Of a stretch of 64,000 nt of DNA, positions 36,585 through 46,007 are shown in pieces. Origin of the DNA: Bacteroidota bacterium. GTDB taxonomy: Bacteria > Bacteroidota > Bacteroidia > Flavobacteriales > Weeksellaceae. The stretch lies in NCBI GenBank assembly GCA_023422635.1, contig JAFAGO010000035.1:1-64000 (forward strand), in the 5' to 3' direction. Each line of letters begins with the position of its first letter. Within the stretch, counting starts at the first letter, position 1. The notes under the pieces were generated by a model, which did not search any database, was not told the origin of the DNA, and saw only the letters and a list, made by a program, of their open reading frames with translations. Both the position numbers and the translations under genes were made by a program.

Positions 36585-38330
36585 TTACCAGAAATACGAA
36601 TAGAATAACGCACACAATACAACAACTCCCAAAGAAGCAATAATATCCAAAGTGGTCCAGCTTTTTCTTATTTCTGCACGATAATTAGGCGTAAACGTGA
36701 TTGCATCAATTTGTTGTGCAGAAGGTTTTGGAGTAAAGAAGGATACAATCACCATCAAGATCACAATAAACACCAACAGCCAAATTTCAAAAATAAGCCA
36801 GTTAGTTTGCCAAAACCAAGTTGTAGATTCCCAAAGTGATCCCGACATTACATCTTTTCCTGAATTGGTGAAGATATTCGTTATTAAACGAAGCATTCCT
36901 AATAAAAATCCAACAATCATCCCGACTTCACCAGATTTCGGTGTGATTTTCTTTGAGAAAATTCCCAATGCAAAAACAGCAACCATTGCTGGTGCGAGTA
37001 GCGATTGAATGCCTTGAAGATAATCGTACAAGCTACCTAAACTCATCATAATCGGAATCCAAACAATCCCTAAAACAACGACAACAATTGTCGCGATACG
37101 GCCAACCATTACATACGTTGCTTCACTTTTATTTTTGAACATTGGTTTGTAAAAATCTTCTGTAAACAACGTTGCACAAGAATTAAAAAATGCTGCCAAT
37201 GAAGCCACCAAAGCGGAAATAAAACCAACAGTAACCAAACCTTTTACCCCAGCTGGCAATACAAATTTCACCATTGAGCCAAATGCGGTATCTGGATCTG
37301 TTAAGGTAAAACCACTATCTGGTCGCGCTGCAAGTGCGGCGGCAATCATTCCCGGAATTAAGAACATAAAAACAGGAAGTATTTTGAAATACCCCGCCGC
37401 GATACTTCCTCTTCTTGCGCGTGCCATTACGACTTCGTTTGACTCGCCTTTTTGCTGACCTAAAACACGTTGAACAATATGCTGGTCGGTACACCAATAC
37501 CAAAAACCAATAATTGAAGCTCCAATAAATACCCATAATCCAGGGTAATCATCGTACATAGGATCTCCCGTTTGAAAGTGAAACATATGGTTTGTTCCGT
37601 ACGCTACTCCATCAGCACCTACGTTTTGCGTTTTGGCATATTCAATCATGGCAGTCCATCCATCGGTAATGTTTCCATTTCCAAGAGCGGAAAGCCCTAA
37701 AAATAAAACTAGGAATGAACCAATAATTAAGATTGGCGTTTGAATTGCAGAAAGAGTCATCACGCCTTTCATTCCACCAAATACGGTGAAAACCCCGGTT
37801 AATAAAATGAGGCCAATTGCACCATACCAAAATGGAAGTCCTAATAAACTTTCCATAAAAATACCACCGGTAAAAGCGGTTACACTTACCTTTGTAAGCA
37901 CATATGCGATTAAGGTAATAATGGAAAGCCAAGAGCCCGTACGCGGTGTGTAGCGATATTTAAGAAAATCGGGCATGGTAATAATTTTACCAAGCTTAAC
38001 ATTCATCAATTGATAGAAAGGAACAAAAAGCCATCCCAAAATTAAAATCATCCAACCTTGCATTTCCCAGTGTGCCATTCCTACTCCAGATTTTGCTCCA
38101 GAGCCAGCTAAGCCCACCAAATGTTCCGACCCAATATTTGCAGCAAAAATTGCGGCTCCGATAATATACCAAGGTTCGCCTTTTCCGAAAAGATAGTCTT
38201 CGCTATTTGCGCCTGCTTGTAATTTTTTATCTTTATTTACAGCACGCCAAACAGCCCAACTTACGGATACAATACCGATAACTAAAATTACCCAGTCCAA
38301 CCAGATAAATTCGTGAGAAGTCCAATTCAT
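36585..38330 (-). CDS. Sodium/sugar symporter (SSS family), probable arabinose importer
   Basis: The 581-residue protein has about 14 membrane helices and belongs to the sodium:solute symporter family, close to SGLT-type sugar carriers. Features are AANIGSEHLVGLAGSGAKSG, MPDFLKYRYTPRTG, FWYWCTDQHIVQRVLGQ and GFISALVASLAAFFNS. It imports a sugar with sodium across the inner membrane. It is four bases behind an aldose 1-epimerase gene and next to araA, so L-arabinose or galactose is the likely substrate. In other Bacteroidota arabinose loci a similar carrier is present. Confidence 0.87.
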   Translation of the reverse strand: MNWTSHEFIWLDWVILVIGIVSVSWAVWRAVNKDKKLQAGANSEDYLFGKGEPWYIIGAAIFAANIGSEHLVGLAGSGAKSGVGMAHWEMQGWMILILGWLFVPFYQLMNVKLGKIITMPDFLKYRYTPRTGSWLSIITLIAYVLTKVSVTAFTGGIFMESLLGLPFWYGAIGLILLTGVFTVFGGMKGVMTLSAIQTPILIIGSFLVLFLGLSALGNGNITDGWTAMIEYAKTQNVGADGVAYGTNHMFHFQTGDPMYDDYPGLWVFIGASIIGFWYWCTDQHIVQRVLGQQKGESNEVVMARARRGSIAAGYFKILPVFMFLIPGMIAAALAARPDSGFTLTDPDTAFGSMVKFVLPAGVKGLVTVGFISALVASLAAFFNSCATLFTEDFYKPMFKNKSEATYVMVGRIATIVVVVLGIVWIPIMMSLGSLYDYLQGIQSLLAPAMVAVFALGIFSKKITPKSGEVGMIVGFLLGMLRLITNIFTNSGKDVMSGSLWESTTWFWQTNWLIFEIWLLVFIVILMVIVSFFTPKPSAQQIDAITFTPNYRAEIRKSWTTLDIIASLGVVVLCALFYSYFW

Positions 38331-38334
38331 ACGA

Positions 38335-39498
38335 TTACTTTTTAACAGAGAACTTATAGATTGTTTTGGTCGCGTATTTTTCTCCAGGTTTCAACACTGT
38401 AGTTGGGAAAGAAGGTTGGTTTGGAGAATCTGGAAAATGTTGAGTTTCTAAACAAAGTCCTGTTCTGAACTCATTTTTTCCACCCGTTTTGGTATCGTAT
38501 TTTGCATCCAAAAAGTTTCCAGAATAGAACTGAACGCCAGGTTGATCAGTAGAAACTTCCATTACTCTACCCGATGCAGCGTGATAAACGGTTGCAATAT
38601 TTCTCATTCCCGAACCGTTCAAAATCCAGTTATGATCGTAACCTTTACCTAATTTCAATTGTTCTTCTGCAGCTTCAATATCTTTTCCGATCGGTTTTGC
38701 AGTGGTAAAATCAAATGCAGTTCCCTTTACGTCTTGTTGTACTCCGGTTGGAATTAAGGTTGCATCAACAGGCAAAAATTTATCTGCTTTAATTTGAAGT
38801 TCGTGATCGGTAATTGGATTAGTGAAATTTCCACTTAAGTTAAAGTAAGAATGTTGTGTTAAATTCACCACAGTTGCTTTATCAGTTTCTGCTTCGTAAG
38901 CGATTTCTAACGCATCATCATCCGTTAAAGTATACGTTACCGTTGCTGTTAGTTTTCCAGGGTATCCTTCTTCTCCATCAGCACTTACGTATGTTAATTT
39001 TAATGTAGGAAGTTGAGCATCTTTCACAATTTCTGCAGTCCAAACTTTAGAAAAGAATCCCTCTTTACCACCGTGAAGTGAATTTGGGCCATCGTTTTTA
39101 TCAATGTTGAATTCTTTACCATCCAAAGTAAATTTAGCATTTGCAATTCTGTTTCCGTAACGACCTATTAACGCGCCGAAATAATACGGATTTCCGTTAA
39201 AGTAATCTTCTGGTTTGGTATATCCTAAAACGACATCTTCGTACTTACCATCTTTGTTAGGAGCAGTAAGTGAAGTGATGATTCCGCCATAATTTATGAT
39301 TTTAGCGGTCATCCCGTTTTTGTTGGTTAACGTGTAGGTTTTAATGGAATCGCCATTCGCGGTAACCCCATAATCGGAAATTTGTATTGCGTTCATGCTT
39401 GTAGAGTTTTCCGGATTTTCGGTTGCTTTTTTACAGCCTGCAAGGATTAGTGCTGCAAAAACTACAGAAAATCCTATTGTTAAAAAGTTTATTTTCAT
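38335..39498 (-). CDS. Aldose 1-epimerase lipoprotein (galactose mutarotase family)
   Basis: The 387-residue enzyme interconverts alpha and beta anomers of aldoses. It has a lipoprotein signal with lipobox LAGC (Cys22), so it acts outside the cytoplasm. Family blocks are INYGGIITSLTAPNKDG, GRYGNRIANAKFTLDG, GPNSLHGG, TQHSYFNLSG and GVQFYSGNFLD. It is cotranscribed with the symporter, which fits preparing the correct anomer for uptake. It could act on galactose, arabinose or both. Confidence 0.88.
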   Translation of the reverse strand: MKINFLTIGFSVVFAALILAGCKKATENPENSTSMNAIQISDYGVTANGDSIKTYTLTNKNGMTAKIINYGGIITSLTAPNKDGKYEDVVLGYTKPEDYFNGNPYYFGALIGRYGNRIANAKFTLDGKEFNIDKNDGPNSLHGGKEGFFSKVWTAEIVKDAQLPTLKLTYVSADGEEGYPGKLTATVTYTLTDDDALEIAYEAETDKATVVNLTQHSYFNLSGNFTNPITDHELQIKADKFLPVDATLIPTGVQQDVKGTAFDFTTAKPIGKDIEAAEEQLKLGKGYDHNWILNGSGMRNIATVYHAASGRVMEVSTDQPGVQFYSGNFLDAKYDTKTGGKNEFRTGLCLETQHFPDSPNQPSFPTTVLKPGEKYATKTIYKFSVKK

Positions 39499-39777
39499 TG
39501 TTTAGGGATTTGTTAAGAACAAAAGAATATTTATTAGATTTTGAAAAAACTTTGCCGAAGAATACACTTCGACAAAGTGTGATTTTAAATTGTAGAATTG
39601 CTTTTCTGATTGAAAATCCTGAATTTGTTTTGATGATAACCTGTGTTAAACACAGTTGGTCAAAACCCAAATTGTTCGAAATTTTCATCATGCAATCTCA
39701 CTAAAATTGTTGCAATACAATACTTTTATGCAATTCAACGAATTTAAAATCGTCTCAAATAATTATTCCTCTGTTTA
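39499..39777. other. araA-galM intergenic region
   Basis: It contains the araA terminator at 39544-39578 and a perfect 15-bp palindrome CTGTGTT-A-AACACAG at 39641-39655. No convincing promoter for the epimerase-symporter unit was found, so part of its expression may come from readthrough of araA. No gene is supported. Confidence 0.4.
39544..39578 (-). terminator. Terminator of araB-araD-araA
   Basis: A 12-bp stem with one mismatch (39549-39560 with 39567-39578) has a six-base loop and is followed on the minus strand by six Ts. It lies downstream of araA. Confidence 0.8.
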
Positions 39778-41274
39778 TTATTTGTAATAAACCTCGTTCC
39801 AACGAAGTGTATTTTTAAAATCTCTGATTTTGGTATCTTCGTCAATAACCATTGATTCAATACCAGCAATTTCTGCAAAATCCTCCAATTGTCCAACACT
39901 TAAATTTTCAGAATAGCAAGTGTGATGCGCTCCACCAGCTAAAATCCAAGCTTCTGCAGCCGTGTATAAATCTGGAAGCGGTTTCCAAAGCACTCTTGCA
40001 ACCGGAAGTTTTGGAAGTTCTTCGGTGATATCCAAAGCACGAGTTTTGTTGATTAGCAAACGGAAATGATTTCCAAAATCCATTAATCCTGCAACCAAAG
40101 AATCGATATTTCCTCTAGAATTGAACACCAAACGAACCGGATCTGCTTTGCCACCAATTCCTAATGGATGGATTTCGCAAGAAGGTTTATCAACGGCTAA
40201 AACAGGATCAACTTCCAACATGTGCGATCCTAAAATCGATGGATTGGATGGATTTAAGTGGTACGTATAATCTTCCATAAAAGCGTTTCCACCTTCAAGA
40301 CCTTGTCCCATTGTTTTCATGGCACGAACCAATGCAGCGGTTTTCCAGTCGCCTTCTCCAGCGAAACCGAAACCTTTTTGCATCAATCTTTGAACGGCAA
40401 TTCCTGGAAGTTGCTCCATTCCGTGAAGATCTTCGAACGTATCGGAAAAACCTTTGAAACCTCCATCAACCAAGAATTTTTCTAAACCAAGTTCGATTCT
40501 TGCAGCAGTTTCTAACGATTTTCTTTGTGAACCTCCAGCTAAAAGAGATTCTGCCATTTTGTAAGAAGCTTCGTATTCTTCAATTAAAGTATTAACTTCA
40601 CCATCACCAATGGCATTAATTACGGAAACTAAATCGCCAATACCCCAAGTATTTACGGCAAATCCGAATTTGGTTTCAGCTTCTACTTTATCTCCATCTG
40701 TAACGGCAACAAAACGCATGTTATCGCCAAATCTTGCGAATTTTGCACCTTGCCAATCATCCCAACCTGCAGCAACTCTCGTCCAATCTCCAATTTGTTT
40801 TTGAACACGTTCTTCAGCCCAATGTCCTACAACTACTTTTCTGTTTTTGCGAAGACGACTTACCATAAAACCGAATTCACGGTCGCCGTGTGCAGCTTGA
40901 TTCAAATTCATGAAATCCATATCCATTGTAGACCATGGAATATCTTGATTGAATTGTGTATGCAAATGCAACAACGGTTTTTGAAGCGCAGTTAATCCAC
41001 GAATCCACATTTTCGCAGGCGAAAAAGTGTGCATCCACGTGATGATTCCGATACAATTTGCAGCGTGGTTTGCAGCAGTTAAGGTTTCTAAAATTTCTTC
41101 TGTGGTTTTTACCGTTGGTTTTAAAACTACTTTTACGGGAATGGTTGATGAAGCGTTTAGAGCTTCTACAATTTTAGCGGAATGTTCAGCAACTTGTGCA
41201 AGCGTTTCTGGTCCGTATAAATGTTGGCTTCCTGTGATGAACCAAACTTCTTTTGTATTTAATGGTGTTAACAT
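39778..41274 (-). CDS. araA: L-arabinose isomerase
   Basis: AraA converts L-arabinose to L-ribulose. The 498-residue product has the family start EVWFITGSQHLYGPETL, the WMHTFSPAKMWIRGL block, GHWAEERVQ, KGFGFAGEGDWKTAALVRAMKTM (metal-binding glutamate in FAGEGDWK), FMEDYTYHL and GGAHHTCYS. Length is normal. It is the last gene of araB-araD-araA and is separated from araD by 155 bases of pyrimidine-rich spacer. Confidence 0.96.
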   Translation of the reverse strand: MLTPLNTKEVWFITGSQHLYGPETLAQVAEHSAKIVEALNASSTIPVKVVLKPTVKTTEEILETLTAANHAANCIGIITWMHTFSPAKMWIRGLTALQKPLLHLHTQFNQDIPWSTMDMDFMNLNQAAHGDREFGFMVSRLRKNRKVVVGHWAEERVQKQIGDWTRVAAGWDDWQGAKFARFGDNMRFVAVTDGDKVEAETKFGFAVNTWGIGDLVSVINAIGDGEVNTLIEEYEASYKMAESLLAGGSQRKSLETAARIELGLEKFLVDGGFKGFSDTFEDLHGMEQLPGIAVQRLMQKGFGFAGEGDWKTAALVRAMKTMGQGLEGGNAFMEDYTYHLNPSNPSILGSHMLEVDPVLAVDKPSCEIHPLGIGGKADPVRLVFNSRGNIDSLVAGLMDFGNHFRLLINKTRALDITEELPKLPVARVLWKPLPDLYTAAEAWILAGGAHHTCYSENLSVGQLEDFAEIAGIESMVIDEDTKIRDFKNTLRWNEVYYK

Positions 41275-41429
41275 TTTATATTTTTAATTTTAGATTTTAG
41301 ATGTTTTTTATTCTTCTCTCTTTATTCTTTTTAAAGACTTCTCGATACAATTTTTTTCCACTCTGCTGCGAAAAATCACTCGAAGTGACAGTCTTTATTC
41401 TTTGTTCGTTTATCTTTATTCTAAAAAAA
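41275..41429. other. Pyrimidine-rich araD-araA spacer
   Basis: The spacer is T/C-rich on the plus strand, so the mRNA is purine-rich. It contains an AATCACTCGAAGTGACAG fragment like the dispersed GAAGTGAC repeats of flavobacteria. No terminator or operator was seen. Confidence 0.35.
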
Positions 41430-42122
41430 CTACTGTCCATAATACGCGTTTTTTCCGTGTTTACGTTCGTAGTGTTTTTTAATGAGCGAATCTTTCAAAC
41501 GAGGCGCATTTGGATTAATTTGTCTCGTGAGATATGCCATTTCTGCAATTGTTTCTAACACTTTGGAATTGTACACTGCTTTCGCTGCATTTTTTCCCCA
41601 AGTGAAAGGTCCATGATTCCCGATGAGCACCATTTCTACTTCTTCAGGAGAAAGATTTTTTTCTTTAAAACAATCCAAAATTTGAATTCCTGTATTGTAT
41701 TCGTAATTGCCTTCAATTAGTTCATCTTTCATTGGCGGCGCGCATGGAATATCTGCTGTTAAATGATCAGCATGTGTAGTTCCGAAAATTGGAATATCCA
41801 ATTGTGCTTGTGCCCAAGCCACAGAATAAATGGCGTGCGTATGAGAAATACCTCCAATATTTCCCCAATTTTTATAGAGAAAAGCATGGGTTTTGGTATC
41901 TGAAGATGGACGTAGATTTCCTTGCACGATATTAGCATCAAAGTCCAGAATTACCATATCTTCTGGCTTTAAATCTTCGTAAGGAACACCACTTGGTTTA
42001 ATGGCGAAAATTCCTTTTTCACGATCGACTGCACTTACGTTTCCGAAAGTGTAAACCACCAATTTTAATGCATCGAGTTGCATATTGGCCTCGTAACATT
42101 CTCTTTGAAGTTCTTTATACAT
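41430..42122 (-). CDS. araD: L-ribulose-5-phosphate 4-epimerase
   Basis: AraD converts L-ribulose 5-phosphate to D-xylulose 5-phosphate. The product of about 230 residues shows YTFGNVSAVDRE, IKPSGVPYEDL, LRPSSDTKTHAFLY, SHTHAIYSVAWAQ (zinc histidines) and GNHGPFTWG. The ATG at 42122 was chosen because MYKELQRECYEANMQL aligns with the start of known AraD. The frame stays open to an ATG at 42179, but those extra codons come from the tandem repeat in the araB-araD spacer. It lies between araB and araA. Confidence 0.93.
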   Translation of the reverse strand: MYKELQRECYEANMQLDALKLVVYTFGNVSAVDREKGIFAIKPSGVPYEDLKPEDMVILDFDANIVQGNLRPSSDTKTHAFLYKNWGNIGGISHTHAIYSVAWAQAQLDIPIFGTTHADHLTADIPCAPPMKDELIEGNYEYNTGIQILDCFKEKNLSPEEVEMVLIGNHGPFTWGKNAAKAVYNSKVLETIAEMAYLTRQINPNAPRLKDSLIKKHYERKHGKNAYYGQ

Positions 42123-42130
42123 AATGGTTG

Positions 42131-42151
42131 TTGGTATTTGGTATTTGGTAT
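42131..42151. repeat. Three tandem copies of TTGGTAT at the araB-araD junction
   Basis: Three exact heptamers lie end to end in the spacer upstream of araD. A further degenerate TTGAGTGTTGGT follows. The copy number could vary between strains. Confidence 0.75.
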
Positions 42152-42182
42152 TGAGTGTTGGTCTTTTGTTAAATTCCATCAA

Positions 42183-43880
42183 CTATAAAGTTTCAACCGC
42201 CAAATTTTTATTTGATTTGATAGAGTTTTCCACAAAATTTGCAAGTTGTTGATATTGCGCCATCAACGATGCATAATGTTCCACACAATCGGATTGAGGG
42301 AAATATTCTGCTTCAAAATCAGAACCCATTTTTTGACTTGCTTCTTGAACATTTGTATAAACTCCTGCGGAAACTGCAGCGTAAATAGCTGCACCTAAAG
42401 CTGGAGCTTGATCGGAAGCGGCTACAACAATTGGCATATTGAGTACGTTGGCCAAGGTTTGCATAATGAAAGGTGACTTTCTGGCAACGCCGCCAATTCC
42501 GATCACTTTATTAATCGTAACGCCTTCGCTTTCGAAGCGATCCACAATTTTTTTAGAACCAAAGCAAATTGCATTCACCAGCGCTTTGAAAATATGTGGT
42601 GCTTTTGTTCCTAAATTCAAGCCCGAAATGGCTGATTTTAAGTTTTGGTTTGCATCTGGAGTTCTTCTCCCATTGATCCAATCTAATGCAATGGGTAATG
42701 CTTCGGTTAACGGAATATTTTCTGCTTCTGAGGTAAGTTTGCGAATAAGATTTTCTGAAATTTCTTCCTCAAGTTTTGTTTTTTGCTCGTCATCAATTAC
42801 AGATGAATCTGAAAGCATATTTCGAACGGGCCACATTAAAATATCTTTGTACCAAGCCAAAACATCTCCAAATGCGGATTGACCAGCTTCTAAACCAATC
42901 ATTCCCGGAATTACAGATCCATCCACTTGTCCACAAATTCCTCTAACGGTTTTATCGCCAATGAGATCTTGCGGTGCCACCATAATATCACATGTTGAAG
43001 TTCCCATGATGCGGATAAGAGCATGTTCTTCTACTTTCGCACCGATAGCTCCAGAATGCGCATCAAAAGTTCCTACGGTAACCACCGTTTTTGTGGTTAA
43101 TCCTAATTTATTTGCCCATTCTTCAGAAAGGTTCCCTGCAACATCATCAGAGGTATAGGTTTTATCGAAAAGGCGATCTCTTAATTCCGCTAATGAAGGA
43201 TCGAGTTGAGAAAGAAACTCTTTTGGCGGTAACCCGCCCCACGATTCGTGCCACATTGCTTTGTGGCCTGCGGCGCAACGGCTTCTTTTGAATTTTGTAA
43301 TATCTTTTTCATCGGAAATCAGCATCGTGATATAATCGCAATGTTCCATCCAAGAATAAGCGCTTGTTTTAATGGTTTCGTCAACGCGATTGGTACGCAA
43401 AATTTTGGCCCAGAACCATTCGGAAGAATAAATTCCTCCTTCAAATTTGGTAAAGTCTTCTCCTCCCCAATTTCTAGCCAATTCATTGATTTCTTCAGCT
43501 TCTTTAATAGAAGTATGATCTTTCCAAAGAACCACCATTGCATTTGGATTTTCCGCAAATTCTGGAAGAAGCGCTAAAGGAGTTCCGTTTTTATCTACCG
43601 CAACGGGCGAAGAACCCGTGGTATCAATAGCGATACTTACGATTTGTTCTGCGGGAATTCCACTTTGGGAAACGACAGAAGTAATGGTTTCTTCTAAACC
43701 TTCGATATGATCTAAAGGATGTTGGCGAAATTGGTTTTGAGCTGGATTACAGTATTTACCTGCTTTCCATCTTTTGTAATAACTCACTGCACTGGCAAGC
43801 TCTGCACCGTTTTCCGTATCGATAAGAACAGCACGAACGGAATCTGTACCGTAATCGAGCCCGATGACATATTTTTTCAT
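42183..43880 (-). CDS. araB: Ribulokinase
   Basis: AraB phosphorylates L-ribulose at C5. The 565-residue FGGY-family kinase opens with YVIGLDYGTDSVRAVLID and has SIAIDTTGSSPVAVD, LWKDHTS, MIGLEAGQSAFGD and the C-terminal IGIGGVARKSPFIMQTLANVL. Length matches bacterial AraB. It is first in araB-araD-araA, directly downstream of a TATATTTG promoter element and a predicted AraR operator. Confidence 0.95.
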   Translation of the reverse strand: MKKYVIGLDYGTDSVRAVLIDTENGAELASAVSYYKRWKAGKYCNPAQNQFRQHPLDHIEGLEETITSVVSQSGIPAEQIVSIAIDTTGSSPVAVDKNGTPLALLPEFAENPNAMVVLWKDHTSIKEAEEINELARNWGGEDFTKFEGGIYSSEWFWAKILRTNRVDETIKTSAYSWMEHCDYITMLISDEKDITKFKRSRCAAGHKAMWHESWGGLPPKEFLSQLDPSLAELRDRLFDKTYTSDDVAGNLSEEWANKLGLTTKTVVTVGTFDAHSGAIGAKVEEHALIRIMGTSTCDIMVAPQDLIGDKTVRGICGQVDGSVIPGMIGLEAGQSAFGDVLAWYKDILMWPVRNMLSDSSVIDDEQKTKLEEEISENLIRKLTSEAENIPLTEALPIALDWINGRRTPDANQNLKSAISGLNLGTKAPHIFKALVNAICFGSKKIVDRFESEGVTINKVIGIGGVARKSPFIMQTLANVLNMPIVVAASDQAPALGAAIYAAVSAGVYTNVQEASQKMGSDFEAEYFPQSDCVEHYASLMAQYQQLANFVENSIKSNKNLAVETL

Positions 43881-43935
43881 AATAAAAGAGATTTGTAAGG
43901 GAGCGAGGATGGTTATAATTTCACCCTCGCATTAA

Positions 43936-43943
43936 CAAATATA
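43936..43943 (-). promoter_or_regulatory. -7 element of araB
   Basis: The minus strand reads TATATTTG, an exact TANNTTTG, about 55 bases before the araB start. The expected -33 position falls within the AraR-like palindrome upstream, and no strong -33 word is seen. Confidence 0.55.
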
Positions 43944-43959
43944 ATAATTCTTTTTAAAT

Positions 43960-43978
43960 AAATGTAATTTATACACTT
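43960..43978 (-). promoter_or_regulatory. Predicted AraR operator, site C (araB)
   Basis: The plus strand reads AAATGT-N7-ACACTT, one mismatch from the shared palindrome. It covers the -33 region of the araB promoter. Confidence 0.65.
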
Positions 43979-44007
43979 ATTTTTTATAACGCTGTATTAA
44001 TGGTGAT

Positions 44008-45993
44008 TTACAGCTTATTAACTTTTAAAACAACGAAGGATTGCGCGGGAATTTCAACAGAATAGCTCCCCTTTTTAGGTGTCAATGTCGACGATTTTGG
44101 AGCAATGACTTCTTTATTAAAACTATTCTCAGAATTTAAATCGGATGAGGACAACACCGTTTGTTCAATATTTCCTTTGATTTTTAATCCTTTTGTATTA
44201 AAAGTGATGTTTGTGGATTTTGTATCTGCGTTTACAATTTTGATAATAACTTTCTTCTGGTTTTTATCTTCTACGGCAGAGGCATATACTTTTGATTCTC
44301 CCGTAATGGATTTTCCGTTTTCTGTAATTTTCAGCAAATCCGTTCCTGCGTTGTTTCCGTACAATTGTTGCACGTAATAGTTTGGCGTAGCATAAGACTC
44401 AAGATTATTGAACCAGATGAGGTCTGGCGTCCATTGCCAACCTTCAGCATGTGCAAACAAAGGCGCGTAGGAAGTCATGTATACCACATCGGCATTTCGT
44501 TCCAAACCTGTCATAAAAGCAGCTTCCGATAATGCAGTAAGCCAATTATTTTTATTATCTGGACTCACCGGTTTTACACTTTGTGCGGCATATTCGCCGG
44601 CAAACACTTTTGGTCCTTTTCTATCATATTGGTCGTAACGATTTGCATTTTTGAAAAACCATTCTGGAGAATTGTAATAATGTTCATCCACAATTTGAGA
44701 TTTTAGTTCTTTCAGTTCTTTCCAACCGTAGTCGAACATTTCGCCATCCGGTGAAGGTCCAGATCCTGAAATGATAATCATATTGGGATACTTTTCATGA
44801 ATGGCTTTTGCGAACACTTTATAACGCTCGATATACACCTCTCCCCATTGTTCATTTCCAACGCCAATCATTTTTAAATTGAATGGTTCTGGATGGCCCA
44901 TATCTGCACGAACTTTACCCCAAGGTGTGGATAAATCGCCGTTTGCAAATTCAATTAAATCTAAGGCATCTTGCACATAAGGATCGAGTTCTTCCATATC
45001 CACCAACTCGCCAGTATTAAATTGGCAAGCGATTCCGCAACTTAAAATTGGAACCGGTTCTGCTCCAATATCTTCTGACAATTGAAAATATTCAAAAAAT
45101 CCTAATCCAAAGGTTTGAAAATAATCAGGTGCTTGGCGATGTGCGAATTCGGTATTCCAACGGTTAATCATCGTTTCACGATCCGCTACAGGACCAACGG
45201 TTTTTTTCCATTGATAGCGTAGCGCTAAGGTTTTTCCTTCCACGATGCACCCCCCTGGAAAACGTAAAAATCCTGGATTTAAATCGTATAATTTTTGAAC
45301 CAAATCGGCTCTTAATCCCCCTGGACGATTTTTCCATGTTTTTTCTGGGAAAAGCGAAATCATATCCGCATTAATCACCCCATTTCCAGTAAATGAAAGT
45401 CGTAACTTCCCTTTTTCAACGGTTTTTGATGAAGTTAAAGTGGCTGTATATTTTTTCCATTCATCACCATTCACATTTATATTTACAGTACCGACTACTT
45501 CATTTTTTTCATCAAGAAGTTCCACTTTAACGCCAGAAACTTTCCCGGAAACTTGTTGTAAAAGGATTGAAAAATTGTATTGATCTCCGTTTTTCAAACC
45601 CATTCCTTTGAAACCTTCGTTAATGAGTTCGTAATTTTTGTCGTTTGCAATGGTTATTCTGGCAAAGTTGTGATTGGTTGCATTTTTATCGGTGATAATA
45701 TAGGCGTATCCACCATCTTTATTGTTCGAGTGTACATTACTTTTAGGCTGCGACCAACCCATCAAAGGAATTTCAAATTCGAAGGATCGGTTTTTCACCA
45801 ATTCAGCATACAAACCGCCATCGGCACCTTGATTGATATCTTCGAAGAAAATACCGTACATGGTAGGTTGAATTTTGATGTTGGTGGGTGTATTTTCAAT
45901 AAGAAATTGATGCTGCGACTTTTGCGCATAGAAAGTTGCTGCTGTAGCGAGTGCTATTGTTGCAGTTAGAATTTTATTTTTTAATGTATTCAT
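44008..45993 (-). CDS. GH51 alpha-L-arabinofuranosidase with N-terminal CBM-like domain
   Basis: The product of about 661 residues has a signal peptide (MNTLKNKILTATIALATAATFYAQ), an N-terminal GH51 segment (MYGIFFEDINQGADGGLYAELVKNRSFE), an inserted carbohydrate-binding beta domain (about residues 85-205), the catalytic barrel and a C-terminal beta domain. The acid/base glutamate is in IGVGNEQWGEV and the nucleophile in VFAGEYAA. It removes arabinofuranose side groups. This longer form differs from the compact GH51 encoded upstream, so the two probably act on different linkages or polymers. It is last in the susCD operon. Confidence 0.88.
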   Translation of the reverse strand: MNTLKNKILTATIALATAATFYAQKSQHQFLIENTPTNIKIQPTMYGIFFEDINQGADGGLYAELVKNRSFEFEIPLMGWSQPKSNVHSNNKDGGYAYIITDKNATNHNFARITIANDKNYELINEGFKGMGLKNGDQYNFSILLQQVSGKVSGVKVELLDEKNEVVGTVNINVNGDEWKKYTATLTSSKTVEKGKLRLSFTGNGVINADMISLFPEKTWKNRPGGLRADLVQKLYDLNPGFLRFPGGCIVEGKTLALRYQWKKTVGPVADRETMINRWNTEFAHRQAPDYFQTFGLGFFEYFQLSEDIGAEPVPILSCGIACQFNTGELVDMEELDPYVQDALDLIEFANGDLSTPWGKVRADMGHPEPFNLKMIGVGNEQWGEVYIERYKVFAKAIHEKYPNMIIISGSGPSPDGEMFDYGWKELKELKSQIVDEHYYNSPEWFFKNANRYDQYDRKGPKVFAGEYAAQSVKPVSPDNKNNWLTALSEAAFMTGLERNADVVYMTSYAPLFAHAEGWQWTPDLIWFNNLESYATPNYYVQQLYGNNAGTDLLKITENGKSITGESKVYASAVEDKNQKKVIIKIVNADTKSTNITFNTKGLKIKGNIEQTVLSSSDLNSENSFNKEVIAPKSSTLTPKKGSYSVEIPAQSFVVLKVNKL

Positions 45994-46007
45994 TGTAAGG
46001 GTATTTT

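Noticed and set aside
39564..39580. ACACTT-N5-AAGTGT considered as another AraR site
   Set aside because: The half-sites are in the opposite order and spacing to the five operators, and the bases belong to the araA terminator stem.
39423..39704. An open frame of 93 codons covering the araA-galM spacer on the plus strand
   Set aside because: It runs antisense through the start of the epimerase gene and across a terminator hairpin, and its product resembles no protein.
42439..42882. A long antisense open frame of 147 codons inside araB
   Set aside because: The opposite strand encodes a complete, well-conserved ribulokinase, so this is a chance frame.
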